Positions 9,457 through 18,956 of a stretch of 57,163 nucleotides of DNA are shown in pieces. The stretch is from assembly GCA_011391155.1 (NCBI GenBank), contig JAABRA010000381.1, positions 1 to 57,163 on the forward strand, read 5' to 3'. A model generated the notes under the pieces. That model saw nothing but the letters and a program-made list of their open reading frames with translations. It made no database searches and had not been told where the DNA came from. Each line of letters starts with the position of its first letter. Within the stretch, counting starts at the first letter, position 1. Both the position numbers and the translations under genes were made by a program. This DNA comes from Burkholderiales bacterium (GTDB taxonomy: Bacteria; Pseudomonadota; Gammaproteobacteria; Burkholderiales; Burkholderiaceae_C).

Positions 9457-10029
9457 TCATATTTCCCTCACGGCGGCCAGCCGAAGCATGATTTGCTGCA
9501 CGAGTTCGGTCTGCATGCTGCGATACAGCAGGGCTTCCTCGGCCTCCTTGGCCAGCGCCGCAGTTTCGCTGAAGCTCAGGGCGCGCTGTTGCTGCAGCTC
9601 GGTTTCGACAATCAGGTCTCTTCCCTTGGGGGTGCGCAGCTGGAACCTGACGCGCATGCGCAACTGGAACTCCTGCACCTGACCGGTTGAATTTTGCGCC
9701 ACGACCACTTTTTCCTGCTGGGTGGACAGCACCTCCAGCACCACTTCCGCGCTGGCGAGCTCGGCGGGGTTGGTCAGCACCTTCATCTTGTCCGCGGATC
9801 CGATGCTGCGCCGCAGTTCGGCAGCCAGCGGCAAGCCCTCGGGTGACACGATGAAAATCGTCCTGAAGGCAAAGTTTGGCGCCTGGCGCAACTTGAACCC
9901 GCAGGCGGACAACACCAGCGCCGGCCCCGCGGCCAGCAGGCCACGGCGCACCATGGAGGAGAGGCTGGGCAGCGGCACGGATACCGCGCAACCGGCCCGT
10001 CGGGTCTGGGAGGCGGGACGGCGGCTCAT
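9457..10029 (-). CDS. lptE: LPS-assembly lipoprotein LptE
   Basis: LptE plugs the LptD barrel that places lipopolysaccharide in the outer membrane. A hydrophobic segment ends in the lipobox LSAC, followed by GFKLRQAP, the usual start of mature LptE. The C-terminal half is alternating and basic (RMRVRFQLRTPKGRDL), as in this family. The ATG at 10029 begins one base after the leuS stop. An ATG at 9954 (VRRGLLAAGPALVLSAC) would give a tighter signal peptide and is an equally possible start. Confidence 0.88.
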   Translation of the reverse strand: MSRRPASQTRRAGCAVSVPLPSLSSMVRRGLLAAGPALVLSACGFKLRQAPNFAFRTIFIVSPEGLPLAAELRRSIGSADKMKVLTNPAELASAEVVLEVLSTQQEKVVVAQNSTGQVQEFQLRMRVRFQLRTPKGRDLIVETELQQQRALSFSETAALAKEAEEALLYRSMQTELVQQIMLRLAAVREI

Positions 10030-10030
10030 G

Positions 10031-12709
10031 TCAGATGACCACGTTGACCAGGCGCCCCGGCACCAGGATGACACGTTTGATCGCAGCACCTTTGGCCTGC
10101 ATCACAAAGGCCTCGCTGGCCAGGGCAATCGACTCGATCTGTTCCTTCGAAGCTGTCGCCGGAACGCGGATGGCACCGCGCAGCTTGCCGTTGACTTGCA
10201 GCATCAGTTCAATCTCGTCCTGCTTGAGCGCGGCGTCGTCCACCCTGGGCCAGGGGGCGTCCAGCAGTTCCCCCTGCAAGGCCGCATAGCCCAGCGCCTG
10301 CCACAGCGCATGCGTGATATGCGGCGTCGCCGGGTACAGGCAGCGCAGCAGAATGCCAAAGCCCTCGGCCGCTGCGACCCGGTCACCCAGGGTGCCTTCC
10401 CCCTTGAAGTCTTCCAGCGCGTTGATCATCTTCATCGCACCCGAGACCACGGTGTTGTACTGCATGCGCTGGTAGTCGTAATCGACCTGCCTGAGCACGC
10501 TGTGGATTTCCAGGCGCAAAGTCTTGGCGCTTTTACTGAATTCAATGCTTTTTTGGCCTCTTCCCAGCGTAGAATGGTCATAGTCAGCTATGCTTTCAGT
10601 AGCATTCAGTTTGACGCCAAAGTTCCACACCCGGCGCAGGAATCGGTAGCTGCCCTCCACCGCCGCGTCATTCCACTCCAGCGTGGCCTCGGGCGGCGCG
10701 GTGAACATGGTGTACAGGCGGGCCGTGTCGGCGCCGTACTTCTCGATCAGGTCCTGCGGGTCGACGCCGTTGTTCTTGGACTTGCTCATGGTGCCCACAC
10801 CCTCGTAGGTGATGGGGGTGCCAGCGGGCAGATCGCCCTTGGCCTGCTTCAGCTTCGCGCCGATGACCTTGCCGCCGTCGTCATGGAGGTCTTCCACCTC
10901 GGCCGGCCAGAAATATTCGATGCCCCCCTTGTCGCTCTTGCGCGAGTAGATGTGGTTGAGCACCATGCCCTGCGTCAGCAGCTTCGTGAAGGGCTCGTCC
11001 ACCTTGACCAGCCCGAGGTCTCGCATCACCTTGGTCCAGAAGCGCGCGTACAGCAAGTGCAGGATGGCGTGCTCGATGCCGCCGATGTACTGGTCCATCG
11101 GCATCCAGTAGTCGGCGCCCGCAGCGACCATGGCCTGCTCGTTCTTCGGATCGCAGTAGCGCATGAAATACCACGAACTGTCCACAAACGTGTCCATGGT
11201 GTCGGTTTCGCGCCGGGCCGGCTTGCCGCAGACCGGGCAGACCACACCCGCGTGAAATCCCTCGTGCTTGTGCAGCGGATTGCCGGAGCCGTCGGGCACG
11301 CAATCGGTGGGCAGCACTACCGGCAGGTCCTTCTCAGGCACCGGCACCGCCCCATGGTCGTCGCAGTGAATGATCGGGATCGGCGTGCCCCAGTAGCGCT
11401 GGCGGCTTACGCCCCAGTCGCGCAGGCGCCAGGTGGTTTTTTTCTCGCCCAGTCCATCCCGCGCCAGCGCATGGGCCACGGCATGTACGGCGTCCTTGTA
11501 GGACATGCCGCTGAACACGTCGGAGTTGATGGTGACACCGCGCTGCTTGTCGCCGTACCAGTCGTGCCAGTGGTGGTAGTCGTAATGTTCGCCGTCCACA
11601 TGCACCACCTGGGTGATATGCAGGCCGTACTTCAGGGCGAACTCGAAATCGCGCTCGTCGTGCGCTGGCACGCCCATCACCGCACCGTCGCCATAGCTCA
11701 TGAGCACGTAGTTGCCGACCCACAGGTCAATCGCCTTGCCAGTCAGCGGATGCATCACTTGCAGTCCGGTGGCCATGCCCTTCTTTTCCTGCGTGGCGAG
11801 CTCGGCCTCGGTGGTGCCGCCGGATTTGCAGTCGTCGATGAAGGTGGCCAGTGCGGGGTTCGACTGCGCCGCATGAACGGCCAATGGGTGCTCGGGCGCG
11901 ACAGCGCAGAAGGTCACCCCCATGATGGTGTCGGCGCGCGTCGTGAAGACGTACATGCGCCCGCCGTCGATCAACTGGCCGTCCGCACCCCGGATGGTGT
12001 GGGTGAAGGCAAAGCGCACGCCCTCTGACTTGCCGATCCAGTTTTCCTGCATCAGCTTGACGCGCTCAGGCCAGCCGGACAGTCCGGTCTTCACGTGCTC
12101 CAGCAACTCCTCGGCGTAATCGGTGATCTTGAGGTAGTAGCCGGGGATCTCGCGCTTTTCCACCACCGCGCCGGTGCGCCAGCCCTTGCCATCGATCACC
12201 TGCTCGTTGGCCAGCACCGTCTGGTCCACCGGGTCCCAGTTGACGACCTGGGTCTTGCGGTAGGCGATGCCTTTTTCCAGCATCTTCAGGAACAGCCACT
12301 GGTTCCACCGGTAGTAGCTGGGGTCGCAGGTGGCCACCTCGCGGCTCCAGTCGATGGCCAGGCCCATCGCCTGCATCTGCTGCTTCATGTAGGCGATATT
12401 GTCGTAGGTCCATTTGGCCGGCGGCACACCGTTTTTCAGCGCCGCGTTTTCAGCCGGCAGGCCGAAGGCGTCCCAGCCCATGGGCATCAGCACGTTGTAG
12501 CCGTTCATGCGCAGGTAGCGCGTGAGCATGTCGTTGATGGTGTAGTTGCGCACATGGCCCATGTGCAGCTTGCCGCTGGGGTAGGGCAGCATGGAGCAGG
12601 CGTAAAACTTCTTTTTGCCGGTGTCCTCGGTCACGCGGTAGGCGTCGCTGGCCGTCCAGTGGCTGTGCGCGGCGCGCTCCACCTCAATGTGCTGGTACTT
12701 GTCTTGCAT
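10031..12709 (-). CDS. leuS: Leucyl-tRNA synthetase
   Basis: A class I synthetase that charges tRNA-Leu. The HIGH-type motif is present as [15 protein letters not shown], and the KMSKS-type loop as [15 protein letters not shown]. The CP1 editing domain, with its threonine-rich stretch, lies between them. At 892 residues it is longer than the usual 860-870. Part of the excess is in the anticodon-binding domain at about residues 695-720, where the coding sequence is a copy of the dispersed repeat read in frame ([18 protein letters not shown]). The domain continues normally after it ([20 protein letters not shown]). Confidence 0.95.
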   Translation of the reverse strand: MQDKYQHIEVERAAHSHWTASDAYRVTEDTGKKKFYACSMLPYPSGKLHMGHVRNYTINDMLTRYLRMNGYNVLMPMGWDAFGLPAENAALKNGVPPAKWTYDNIAYMKQQMQAMGLAIDWSREVATCDPSYYRWNQWLFLKMLEKGIAYRKTQVVNWDPVDQTVLANEQVIDGKGWRTGAVVEKREIPGYYLKITDYAEELLEHVKTGLSGWPERVKLMQENWIGKSEGVRFAFTHTIRGADGQLIDGGRMYVFTTRADTIMGVTFCAVAPEHPLAVHAAQSNPALATFIDDCKSGGTTEAELATQEKKGMATGLQVMHPLTGKAIDLWVGNYVLMSYGDGAVMGVPAHDERDFEFALKYGLHITQVVHVDGEHYDYHHWHDWYGDKQRGVTINSDVFSGMSYKDAVHAVAHALARDGLGEKKTTWRLRDWGVSRQRYWGTPIPIIHCDDHGAVPVPEKDLPVVLPTDCVPDGSGNPLHKHEGFHAGVVCPVCGKPARRETDTMDTFVDSSWYFMRYCDPKNEQAMVAAGADYWMPMDQYIGGIEHAILHLLYARFWTKVMRDLGLVKVDEPFTKLLTQGMVLNHIYSRKSDKGGIEYFWPAEVEDLHDDGGKVIGAKLKQAKGDLPAGTPITYEGVGTMSKSKNNGVDPQDLIEKYGADTARLYTMFTAPPEATLEWNDAAVEGSYRFLRRVWNFGVKLNATESIADYDHSTLGRGQKSIEFSKSAKTLRLEIHSVLRQVDYDYQRMQYNTVVSGAMKMINALEDFKGEGTLGDRVAAAEGFGILLRCLYPATPHITHALWQALGYAALQGELLDAPWPRVDDAALKQDEIELMLQVNGKLRGAIRVPATASKEQIESIALASEAFVMQAKGAAIKRVILVPGRLVNVVI
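10545..10612 (-). repeat. Dispersed repeat, copy C, inside leuS
   Basis: On the minus strand it reads ATAGCTGACTATGACCATTCTACGCTGGG, preceded by an ATGCT...AGCAT inverted repeat and followed by GGCCAAAAAAGC. The core matches the intergenic copies at nearly every base. It is the only copy within a coding region and keeps leuS in frame. Confidence 0.85.
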
Positions 12710-12805
12710 GGGAACAGTCTTGAGCCACCCCTGCGGGCGGCAGTTTTGAGAGCTACTGCCCCGGATTTTAGGCGCTTGACCTGCGGTCCACGCCGGGTTC
12801 GGGTC

Positions 12806-13240
12806 TCATCGGGCGGGCGCAGCCGGTTTGGCGGGATCGGTGACAAAGCCGATGCGCGACAAACCCGCTTTTTGCGCCAGCCCGATCACCTCGACCACGC
12901 GTCCGTAGGCAACCCCTTCGTCGGCACGCAATTGAACCTCGGTGTCCGGGTTCAGCGCGGCGGCCCGCGCCAGGCCTTGGCCGAGTTCGGCCAGTGTGGC
13001 GGGCCTGTCATTCAGGAAGGCTTGCCCGGCCTTGTCGACCACCAGGGTCACAAACTGCGGCGTTTCGCTGGGCTGGGCGGCCTCGGTCCTGGGCAGATCG
13101 AGCTTGATGGAACTGGCCATCAGCGGCGCCGTGATGATGAAAATCACCACCAGCACCAGCATCACGTCCACCAGCGGTGTGACGTTGATTTCGCTGAAGG
13201 GGCGAGGCCCTTCGCTGCGCTCAAGGCGGCCAAATGCCAT
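12806..13240 (-). CDS. exbD: ExbD/TolR-family biopolymer transport protein
   Basis: A single-helix inner-membrane protein that couples the proton gradient to TonB-type transport together with ExbB. After a short cytoplasmic start, FSEINVTPLVDVMLVLVVIF gives the one membrane helix with the essential Asp (VDVML). A periplasmic domain follows to residue 144. It begins 3 bases after exbB and is last in a dapB-exbB-exbD run before leuS. ExbD and TolR cannot be separated with certainty from sequence alone, but the short ExbB partner and the absence of tolA favour ExbD. Confidence 0.85.
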   Translation of the reverse strand: MAFGRLERSEGPRPFSEINVTPLVDVMLVLVVIFIITAPLMASSIKLDLPRTEAAQPSETPQFVTLVVDKAGQAFLNDRPATLAELGQGLARAAALNPDTEVQLRADEGVAYGRVVEVIGLAQKAGLSRIGFVTDPAKPAAPAR

Positions 13241-13243
13241 AAA

Positions 13244-13888
13244 TCAGGGTATTCGATTCGCCAGGAGTTCGCGCAGATCGCGCGCGAAGCCTTCGAGCTC
13301 GGCTTCGATGCGGCCGATCTGGCGACCGAATACGTTGTAGGCCAGCACCGCCGGAATCGCCACCGCGAGACCAGCCGCCGTCATGATGAGCGCTTCACCC
13401 ACCGGGCCTGAAACCTTGTCGATCGTGATCTGCCCGGCGCTGGCAATCCCGGTCAGCGCGAGATAAATGCCCCAGACCGTACCGAGCAATCCGACGAATG
13501 GCGCCGTGGAGCCCACGGTCGCCAGCAAAACCTGCCCGTATTGCAGCTTGTTCACGGCGGCGTGGAGCGCATCACGCAGCACCCGGGTCAGTTGCTGCGC
13601 CCGGTCTCCTGTCGCGGCCAGCGTGCCGGGGGCTTCGGGCCGGGTTGCCGTGACCAGCGGCAGGACCAGAGTTTCGCGGTCGAATGTGGCGACCTTTTGC
13701 CGTGCGTCATCCAGTGAAGGCGCCTGCCAGAACGCCGCCACACTGCGGGTCACGTCGCCGGCGGCGCGAGGCAGCAGCCAGAGCTTCCACAGGATCACCA
13801 CCCAGCTCGCCACCGACATGACCAGCAACAGCAGCGCCACGGCCCGGCTGATCGCATCGCCTTCGGCGAGCAGCTGAAAAAAACTCAC
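13244..13888 (-). CDS. exbB: ExbB/TolQ/MotA-family proton channel protein
   Basis: The inner-membrane channel partner of ExbD. The 214-residue protein has a first helix near residues 15-35. Two further helices are in the second half, the first carrying [20 protein letters not shown], the family signature, and the second [19 protein letters not shown]. The start is a GTG that overlaps the dapB stop (GTGA), which indicates translational coupling. Confidence 0.87.
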   Translation of the reverse strand: MSFFQLLAEGDAISRAVALLLLVMSVASWVVILWKLWLLPRAAGDVTRSVAAFWQAPSLDDARQKVATFDRETLVLPLVTATRPEAPGTLAATGDRAQQLTRVLRDALHAAVNKLQYGQVLLATVGSTAPFVGLLGTVWGIYLALTGIASAGQITIDKVSGPVGEALIMTAAGLAVAIPAVLAYNVFGRQIGRIEAELEGFARDLRELLANRIP

Positions 13889-14694
13889 TTCAGCCCCAGC
13901 ACATCGGCCATGTCGAACAGACCGCTCTTGCGCTCTGCCAGGAAACGCACCGCCCGCAGGCTGCCCTGCGCGTAGGTCGAGCGGCTGGAAGACTTGTGGC
14001 TGATTTCGATGCGCTCGCCGGTGCCGGCAAACAGCACGGTGTGGTCACCCACGATGTCGCCGCCGCGGATGGTGGCAAAACCGATCGACGAAGGGTCGCG
14101 CTCGCCGGTCACCCCCTGGCGGGCGTACACGGCGCAGTCCTTCAGGTCGCGCCCAAGCGCCTCGGCGATGACTTCGCCCATCTTCAGTGCCGTGCCCGAT
14201 GGGGCATCGACCTTGTGGCGGTGGTGTGCCTCGATGATTTCGATGTCGTAGCCGGTGGACAAAGCCTTCGCCGCCATTTCGAGCAACTTGAGGGTCACGT
14301 TCACGCCCACGCTCATGTTGGGGGCCATCATGATGGCGATGTCGCGCGCCGCATCGGCGATCTCAAGTTTCTGCGCGTCCGTGAAGCCCGTCGTGCCGAT
14401 CACCGCGTTGACCCCGGATGCCCGACACACCCGCAAGTGTGCCAGCGTCCCCTCGGGGCGGGTGAAGTCGATCAACACCTGGGCGTTTTTCAGGCCCGCA
14501 TCCAGATCGGCAGTAATGGCAACACCACCGGTGCGCCCCAAAAAGGCCATGGCATCCTGGCCAATCGCCGGGCTGGCAGCAATGTCGAGTGCCCCCGCGA
14601 GCGAGCAGTCTCCCGAGCCCTGAATCGCCTCGATCAACATATGGCCCATACGCCCGGAGGCGCCGGCCACGGCCACGCGGTATGGACTGATCAT
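13885..14694 (-). CDS. dapB: 4-hydroxy-tetrahydrodipicolinate reductase
   Basis: DapB reduces the dihydrodipicolinate-type intermediate with NAD(P)H in lysine and diaminopimelate synthesis. The nucleotide-binding loop is [13 protein letters not shown] at the N-terminus. The active-site segment [17 protein letters not shown] is intact. At 269 residues the length is normal. The ATG overlaps the stop of the preceding BamE C-terminal frame (ATGA), and its own stop overlaps the exbB start, so the run is tightly coupled. Confidence 0.96.
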   Translation of the reverse strand: MISPYRVAVAGASGRMGHMLIEAIQGSGDCSLAGALDIAASPAIGQDAMAFLGRTGGVAITADLDAGLKNAQVLIDFTRPEGTLAHLRVCRASGVNAVIGTTGFTDAQKLEIADAARDIAIMMAPNMSVGVNVTLKLLEMAAKALSTGYDIEIIEAHHRHKVDAPSGTALKMGEVIAEALGRDLKDCAVYARQGVTGERDPSSIGFATIRGGDIVGDHTVLFAGTGERIEISHKSSSRSTYAQGSLRAVRFLAERKSGLFDMADVLGLK

Positions 14695-15315
14695 CTCGAA
14701 TCGAGGGTGGCAAATTCGCGTTCGATCATCCAGCGACCATCGCGTTTCGTCAGGAACATGGCCTTGAGAAAGACATCGTTTCCAGCGTCTGAAATGTAGA
14801 CCTGCCTAAAAACAATACGGGCCTCGGTTGGCGAAACCTGTCGGCTGCGCAAGTCATGAATACTGACCGTTAGTTTTCTCGGGCCCTGGATGCGCGGCAG
14901 CGTGACTGCCTCCCATTCCGGGCGGCTTGCGCTGGAACCCCTGAATTCCGGCACATAGTGCGAGAAAAAAGCTGCAGCGTTCTTGGCTTGCCAGTCCTTG
15001 ATCCATTGGTTCAGAAAGGCCGCGATTTCTGGATCCACGCCAGTCAGGACCGGCATGGGCAACGGCGCGCTTTCGACGGCCGGAGACGCCGCGACCCGCG
15101 CGGCGGGGGCAACCAAAGGACCTGACACCGGTGCGGGTGCCGTTGAAGCGAGCGCAGGGGCGGCTGCTAGTGCCCTGGTCTGTGCTTCCGCTTTCGTTTG
15201 TACTTCTACCTTGGCTTGCACTTCCGCTCTGGCCTGTGCCTCCGCCTTGGCCTGTGCCTCCGCCTTGGCCTGTGCTTCTGCCTTGGCCTGTGCTTCTGCC
15301 CTGGCTTGCGCTCTG
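14691..15315 (-). pseudogene. C-terminal part of the BamE fusion, out of frame with bamE (repeat plus NTF2/Cds6-like domain)
   Basis: This frame continues the KAEAQA repeats of bamE for about six more units. After a Pro/Ala linker it encodes a compact domain of about 110 residues (EIAAFLNQWIKDWQAKNAAA through [11 protein letters not shown]), which resembles the SnoaL/NTF2-like or Cds6-type domain often attached to periplasmic proteins. It has no own credible start; the only candidates are GTG codons within the repeat. One missing base near 15311-15312 separates it from bamE. With that base restored, the two frames give a single protein of about 517 residues. The stop overlaps the dapB start, which supports this as the true gene end. 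Confidence 0.7.
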
Positions 15316-15538
15316 CCTTGGCCTGTGCTTCTGCCTTGGCCTGTGCTTCTGCCCTGGCCTGCGCTTCTGCCCTGGCCTGCGCTTCTGCCTTGGCCTGTGC
15401 TTCCGCCCTGGCCTGCGCTTCTGCCTTGGCTTGCGCTTCGGCCTTGACTTGTGCCTCCGCCTTGGCCTGCGCTTCTGCCTTGGCCTGTGCTTCCGCTCTG
15501 GCCTGCGCATCTGCTTTGGCTTGCGCCTCCACCTTCGC
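15190..15538 (-). repeat. 18-bp coding repeat, about 19 units, (K/R)AEAQA
   Basis: The minus strand repeats an 18-base unit close to AAGGCAGAAGCACAGGCC with small variation, coding for (K/R)AEAQA hexads. Twelve units lie in the bamE frame and about six or seven in the following frame. The unit at 15301-15320 lacks one T on the plus strand (CGCTCTGCC instead of CGCTTCTGCC). Such arrays change length and frame easily by slippage. At protein level the hexad would form a long charged helix or coiled coil. Confidence 0.9.
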
Positions 15539-16243
15539 AGGCACAGGAACCGGGACAGGAGCAGGTGCAGGCGCAGAAACAGCCACAGGCACTGTCACTG
15601 GAACCGGCGCAGCGGTCACTGCTTTTGCCGCCACGCGTTGAGTGTTGGCGACCCGCTCCTGTGCTTGCTGATCTTCGGGAGACTCCAGAGGGGGGTAAGC
15701 TTGGGGCGCTTGCTGAAGGCTCGTCGCGGTAGCGCCAGCGATTGCAGTTGAGGGACTACGAGGGTTCTTCAGATCAAAATCCCTGAGCACTTCCTCGGGA
15801 ACTTCAAGCAGCGGGACGTTTGCCACCTTCTTGACTGAATCGAACCTGGAGACAAACTCCGCCTCGGTCGGCATGGTGTCGCCTTCGAAGCGCGCCAGGG
15901 TATCCCCCTTGAAATGGACCGTCAGGAGGTACTTCTGCGTTTCAGCCCCGCGGCGCTCCAGCCTGAAGACGTACTCCCAGCGATCGCCATGAAAGATGCT
16001 CGACAGCAGCGGCGTACCGAGAATGTCGCGCACTTGCTGGCGGCTCATGCCTGGCTGGAGCGCATCCACCTGTTCTTTGGACACAAAGTTGCCCTGGACA
16101 ACATCATGCTTGTAGGGGTCCACAAATTTGCTGGCGCCCTCCATGACGCTGCACCCCGACAGCGTGGCCAAGACCACAAAAGCTGCCGTGGCCAGGGAGA
16201 AAGTACGGCGGGAACCGTGAGGGAGCAAGGCAGGCATGGACAT
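15206..16243 (-). CDS. bamE: Outer membrane assembly factor BamE with long KAEAQA tail (frameshifted)
   Basis: BamE is a small lipoprotein of the BAM complex that inserts outer-membrane barrels. A signal peptide ends in a lipobox ([11 protein letters not shown]). The BamE domain follows at about residues 35-125, with [34 protein letters not shown] and the typical DRWEYVFRL. Beyond it is a Pro/Val/Ala linker and 12 hexads of KAEAQA. The frame then slips into a basic, low-complexity tail that is clearly out of frame. Usual BamE proteins have 110-180 residues, so even the intact part is extended. It is divergent from fur, as in many Burkholderiales. Confidence 0.85.
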   Translation of the reverse strand: MSMPALLPHGSRRTFSLATAAFVVLATLSGCSVMEGASKFVDPYKHDVVQGNFVSKEQVDALQPGMSRQQVRDILGTPLLSSIFHGDRWEYVFRLERRGAETQKYLLTVHFKGDTLARFEGDTMPTEAEFVSRFDSVKKVANVPLLEVPEEVLRDFDLKNPRSPSTAIAGATATSLQQAPQAYPPLESPEDQQAQERVANTQRVAAKAVTAAPVPVTVPVAVSAPAPAPVPVPVPAKVEAQAKADAQARAEAQAKAEAQAKAEAQVKAEAQAKAEAQARAEAQAKAEAQARAEAQARAEAQAKAEAQAKAERKPGQKHRPRQKHRPRRRHRPRRRHRPERKCKPR

Positions 16244-16249
16244 GGGTCA

Positions 16250-16272
16250 GACGATATGATCGTCACATTGTA
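16250..16272. promoter_or_regulatory. Candidate overlapping divergent promoters and palindrome, bamE/fur
   Basis: The 79-base gap between bamE and fur holds a perfect inverted repeat GACGATATGATCGTC (16250-16264). It includes TATGAT (16255-16260), a fair -10 for fur, and on the other strand TACAAT (16272-16267), a good -10 for bamE. No clear -35 box is seen for either. The palindrome could be an operator, but it only loosely resembles a Fur box. Confidence 0.3.
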
Positions 16273-16322
16273 GCGACTGGGTGCTGCGCTGACCGCCATC
16301 CGCCCGCCAGAGAAAGTACCCC

Positions 16323-16763
16323 ATGGCCAACATCGACGAACTCAAAAGCACAGGGCTCAAGGCCACGCTGCCGCGACTGAAGATCCTCGAAATATTCCAG
16401 CAGGGCGGCCTGCGTCACATGACGGCTGAAGACGTCTTTCGGGTTCTCCTGGAAGAGCGCTCCGATATCGGTCTGGCCACCGTGTACCGCGTCCTGACGC
16501 AGTTCGAGCAGGCGGGCATTTTGAGCCGCAGCCATTTTGAGTCCGGCAAGGCCGTTTACGAACTTAACGAAGGCCAGCATCACGACCATCTGGTTTGCCT
16601 GGACTGTGGCCGCGTCGAGGAGTTCTACGATGCGGAAATCGAGAAGCGCCAGAACGACGTCGCCACGACCAAAGGCTTTGTCATCGCCGATCACGCCCTG
16701 AGCCTCTACGCCCATTGCACCCGGGGAGACTGTGCTCACCGGGCAAAGTCCCAGCGCAGCTGA
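16323..16763 (+). CDS. fur: Ferric uptake regulator Fur
   Basis: A cytoplasmic dimeric repressor that uses Fe2+ as corepressor. The winged-helix part includes [16 protein letters not shown] and [18 protein letters not shown], the recognition helix of Fur. The metal-binding part has the HHDH segment followed by [12 protein letters not shown]. The 146-residue length is usual. The gene is divergent from bamE, and its end is followed by a copy of the dispersed repeat before the convergent hprK end. Confidence 0.95.
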   Translation: MANIDELKSTGLKATLPRLKILEIFQQGGLRHMTAEDVFRVLLEERSDIGLATVYRVLTQFEQAGILSRSHFESGKAVYELNEGQHHDHLVCLDCGRVEEFYDAEIEKRQNDVATTKGFVIADHALSLYAHCTRGDCAHRAKSQRS

Positions 16764-16812
16764 ACCACGGCTGCTGGCTGCCTGCTTTCCGCTTGCCAGA
16801 TTGCGGCAGAAA

Positions 16813-16865
16813 CGTCCTTATTCCCAGCGCAGAATGGTGATTGTTAGCTATATAAATAGAGCGTA
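16813..16865 (-). repeat. Dispersed repeat, copy D
   Basis: On the minus strand it reads ATAGCTAACAATCACCATTCTGCGCTGGGAATAAGG, preceded by an A/T-rich partial inverted repeat (GCTCTATTTATATAGCT). It lies between the convergent fur and hprK ends and its outer edge touches the hprK stop. Confidence 0.8.
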
Positions 16866-17816
16866 TCAGGCATTCTTTTCCATCGCTCGGCGATGCCTTT
16901 CGACGAACTCCTGGTAGGTGTCAATGCCGCGCAGCTGCAGGATCGCGCTGCGAACGGCCGCCTCCACCAGAACTGCGATGTTGCGTCCCGCCACCACCTG
17001 GATGACCACCTTGCGCACCGGCACTCCCAGCACATCCTGTGTCAGTGGCTCATAGGGCAGGCGCTCATACTCGCGCTCCATCGTCTCGCGGCGTACCAGG
17101 TGCACGATGAGCTTAAGGCGCATCCTGCGCCGTACTGCGGTTTCGCCAAAAATGGCGCGAATGTCCAGCAGGCCAATCCCGCGGACCTCCAGCAGGTTCT
17201 GCAGCAGTTCCGGGCAACGCCCTTCGACCGTGGTCTGGTTGATGCGGTACAGATCCACGGCATCATCGGCCACCAGTCCATTGCCGCGCGAAATCAGCTC
17301 CAGACCCAGTTCACTCTTGCCCAGGCCGGACTCGCCGGTGATCATCACCCCCAGCCCCAGAATGTCCATGAAAACGCCATGCATCGTGGTGCGATCGGCG
17401 AAATGCTTGGACAAATACGCCCGCAGCACATCAATCACGAAGGCCGGCGATTCCCGGGTCGCAAACATCGGCAGCTGGGCGCGTTCGCACATGGACAAAA
17501 GCGCGTCCGGCGCGGTCTGGCCGTCGGCCAGCACCAGAACCGGGGGTTCCAGTGTCACGATGCGGGAAATGCGGCGCGCGCAGTCTTCGGCGGTGGCGTT
17601 GGACAGATACGCGATCTCCCGCACACCCAGAATCTGGACCCGGTAAGGATGGATGTAATTGAGATAGCCCACCAGATCGGCCCCCGAGCGGGCCTCACGG
17701 ATGGCGACCTCGTCAAAACGGCGTTCAGACGCTCCCAAGCCAGCCACCCACTCCCAGCGCAGCACAGCGCGGTGGTCCTCGAACAATACGTCCGCGCTGA
17801 CAACCGTGGGTTTCAA
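16866..17816 (-). CDS. hprK: HPr kinase/phosphorylase
   Basis: HprK adds and removes phosphate on a serine of HPr. In betaproteobacteria it acts with the nitrogen-type PTS. The Walker A loop [14 protein letters not shown] is near residue 160, followed by [12 protein letters not shown] and the family signature [15 protein letters not shown]. Relatives I recall begin with [14 protein letters not shown] directly after the initiator, so the TTG at 17816, four bases after the ptsN stop, is preferred (316 residues). The longest frame uses another TTG at 17852 within ptsN. It is last in the hpf-ptsN-hprK run. Confidence 0.93.
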   Translation of the reverse strand: MKPTVVSADVLFEDHRAVLRWEWVAGLGASERRFDEVAIREARSGADLVGYLNYIHPYRVQILGVREIAYLSNATAEDCARRISRIVTLEPPVLVLADGQTAPDALLSMCERAQLPMFATRESPAFVIDVLRAYLSKHFADRTTMHGVFMDILGLGVMITGESGLGKSELGLELISRGNGLVADDAVDLYRINQTTVEGRCPELLQNLLEVRGIGLLDIRAIFGETAVRRRMRLKLIVHLVRRETMEREYERLPYEPLTQDVLGVPVRKVVIQVVAGRNIAVLVEAAVRSAILQLRGIDTYQEFVERHRRAMEKNA

Positions 17817-17820
17817 GGAT

Positions 17821-18288
17821 TCAGGCGGGCTGGGCTGACTGCCAGTCGGCAATCATGTGATGCAATTCATCGGCGCTGACGCTGGACTTGATCTTCTCGC
17901 GCAGACCACTGTCACTGAGCAACTCGGCGATTTCCGACAGGATTTCCAGATGTTTCTGCGTGGCCGCCTCGGGCACCAGCAAAAATATCAGAAGGCCGAC
18001 GGCCTGCTCATCGGGCGCGTCGAAACCGATGGGGTGTGCGAGCTGAAAGACCGCGGCCATCGGCGCCTTCAGCCCCTTGATGCGTCCGTGGGGAATCGCA
18101 ACGCCATGGCCCAGGCCGGTCGATCCGAGCCGCTCGCGGGCGAACAGGCTGTCGGTGATGACGGCGCGGCTAAGTCCATGCAGATTTTCGAACAGCAAGC
18201 CGACTTCTTCAAAGGCGCGCTTTTTGCTGGTGGCATCGACGCTCACAAGGACTTGGGCGGCGGGAAGGATGGACGCGAGACGGTTCAT
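17821..18288 (-). CDS. ptsN: PTS IIA-like nitrogen regulatory protein
   Basis: The end component of the nitrogen PTS, a cytoplasmic phospho-acceptor that influences potassium and nitrogen regulation. The phospho-histidine is His67 in [11 protein letters not shown]. The family stretch [26 protein letters not shown] is present. The frame is open to 18330, but the usual N-terminus ([14 protein letters not shown]) sets the start at the ATG at 18288, giving 155 residues. It lies between hpf and hprK. Confidence 0.93.
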   Translation of the reverse strand: MNRLASILPAAQVLVSVDATSKKRAFEEVGLLFENLHGLSRAVITDSLFARERLGSTGLGHGVAIPHGRIKGLKAPMAAVFQLAHPIGFDAPDEQAVGLLIFLLVPEAATQKHLEILSEIAELLSDSGLREKIKSSVSADELHHMIADWQSAQPA

Positions 18289-18384
18289 GGTCGGATGGAA
18301 CCGCATTATGCACCGATGATGCGCGTTCACGATGCATCACGCCAACGGCGGGAACCGGTGTGGCCATCCCTCTTTGGCATGGTC

Positions 18385-18416
18385 GAAAAAAAGGCCGCGC
18401 GGTGATCCGTGCGGCC
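18385..18416 (-). terminator. Rho-independent terminator after hpf
   Basis: Read on the minus strand, GGCCGCACGG pairs with CCGCGCGGCC around a four-base loop with one mismatch, and a run of eight T follows. It lies 20-50 bases after the hpf stop. It could make hpf a short separate transcript or attenuate reading into ptsN. Confidence 0.8.
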
Positions 18417-18438
18417 TCGGCCAGGGGAGGGAATGGGC

Positions 18439-18768
18439 TTACATCAGCCGCTTGGCGGTCTCATGCTTGTGCTCCTGCATCTTGTCCTTGTGGCGAACGA
18501 CCTGCCGGTCGAGCTTGTCGACCAGTTCATCAACCGCTGCATACAGATCCTCGTGCGAACTTTCGGCGAACAGGTCACTGCCCTTGACATGAATGTTGCA
18601 TTCAGCTCGCTGTCGTTTTTCCTTTTCTTTCTGCTTCTCCACGGTAAGCAGCACTTTGACATCAACAACCTGGTCAAAATGCCGGGTGATTCGATCAAGC
18701 TTGGTGGTCACATAGGTACGCAATGCCGGGGTGACTTCGAGGTGGTGACCGCTGATCGTCAGGTTCAT
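18439..18768 (-). CDS. hpf: Ribosome hibernation factor, short HPF/RaiA type
   Basis: It binds the small ribosomal subunit in stationary phase and stops or dimerises ribosomes. The 109-residue protein has the family start ([19 protein letters not shown]), a charged central loop and [22 protein letters not shown]. It lacks the C-terminal dimerisation domain of long HPF. A strong AGGAGG ribosome-binding site lies 7 bases before the ATG. In many proteobacteria rpoN stands directly upstream; here an MFS gene takes that place. Confidence 0.95.
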   Translation of the reverse strand: MNLTISGHHLEVTPALRTYVTTKLDRITRHFDQVVDVKVLLTVEKQKEKEKRQRAECNIHVKGSDLFAESSHEDLYAAVDELVDKLDRQVVRHKDKMQEHKHETAKRLM

Positions 18769-18956
18769 GAGGAGCCTCCTGTTGCTCTCGGGTTGAAAAG
18801 ACCGTCTTTGCTGCGAACGGCCGAGGGAATCAATTGCTTCGCCCCGGATTCACTATGCCCCTGATGCCGCTGAAAAGCAATCCCGGGCCGGTAGCGCCAC
18901 CCGGGTTTTGCCATTTCCAGAACCCGTCACTCCGCAAGTGTTTGATCCGCATCAGA

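Noticed and set aside
9722-12028. A 768-codon open frame opposite leuS
   Set aside because: Antisense shadow of leuS with biased composition; no start signal or domain.
15190-15538. Regular repeats as a possible CRISPR array
   Set aside because: The 18-base units are directly adjacent with no spacers and code for a hexapeptide.
15131-15751. Plus-strand frames rich in LPWPVPPPW-like or ALACASA repeats
   Set aside because: Antisense translation of the KAEAQA array of bamE; no signal for expression.
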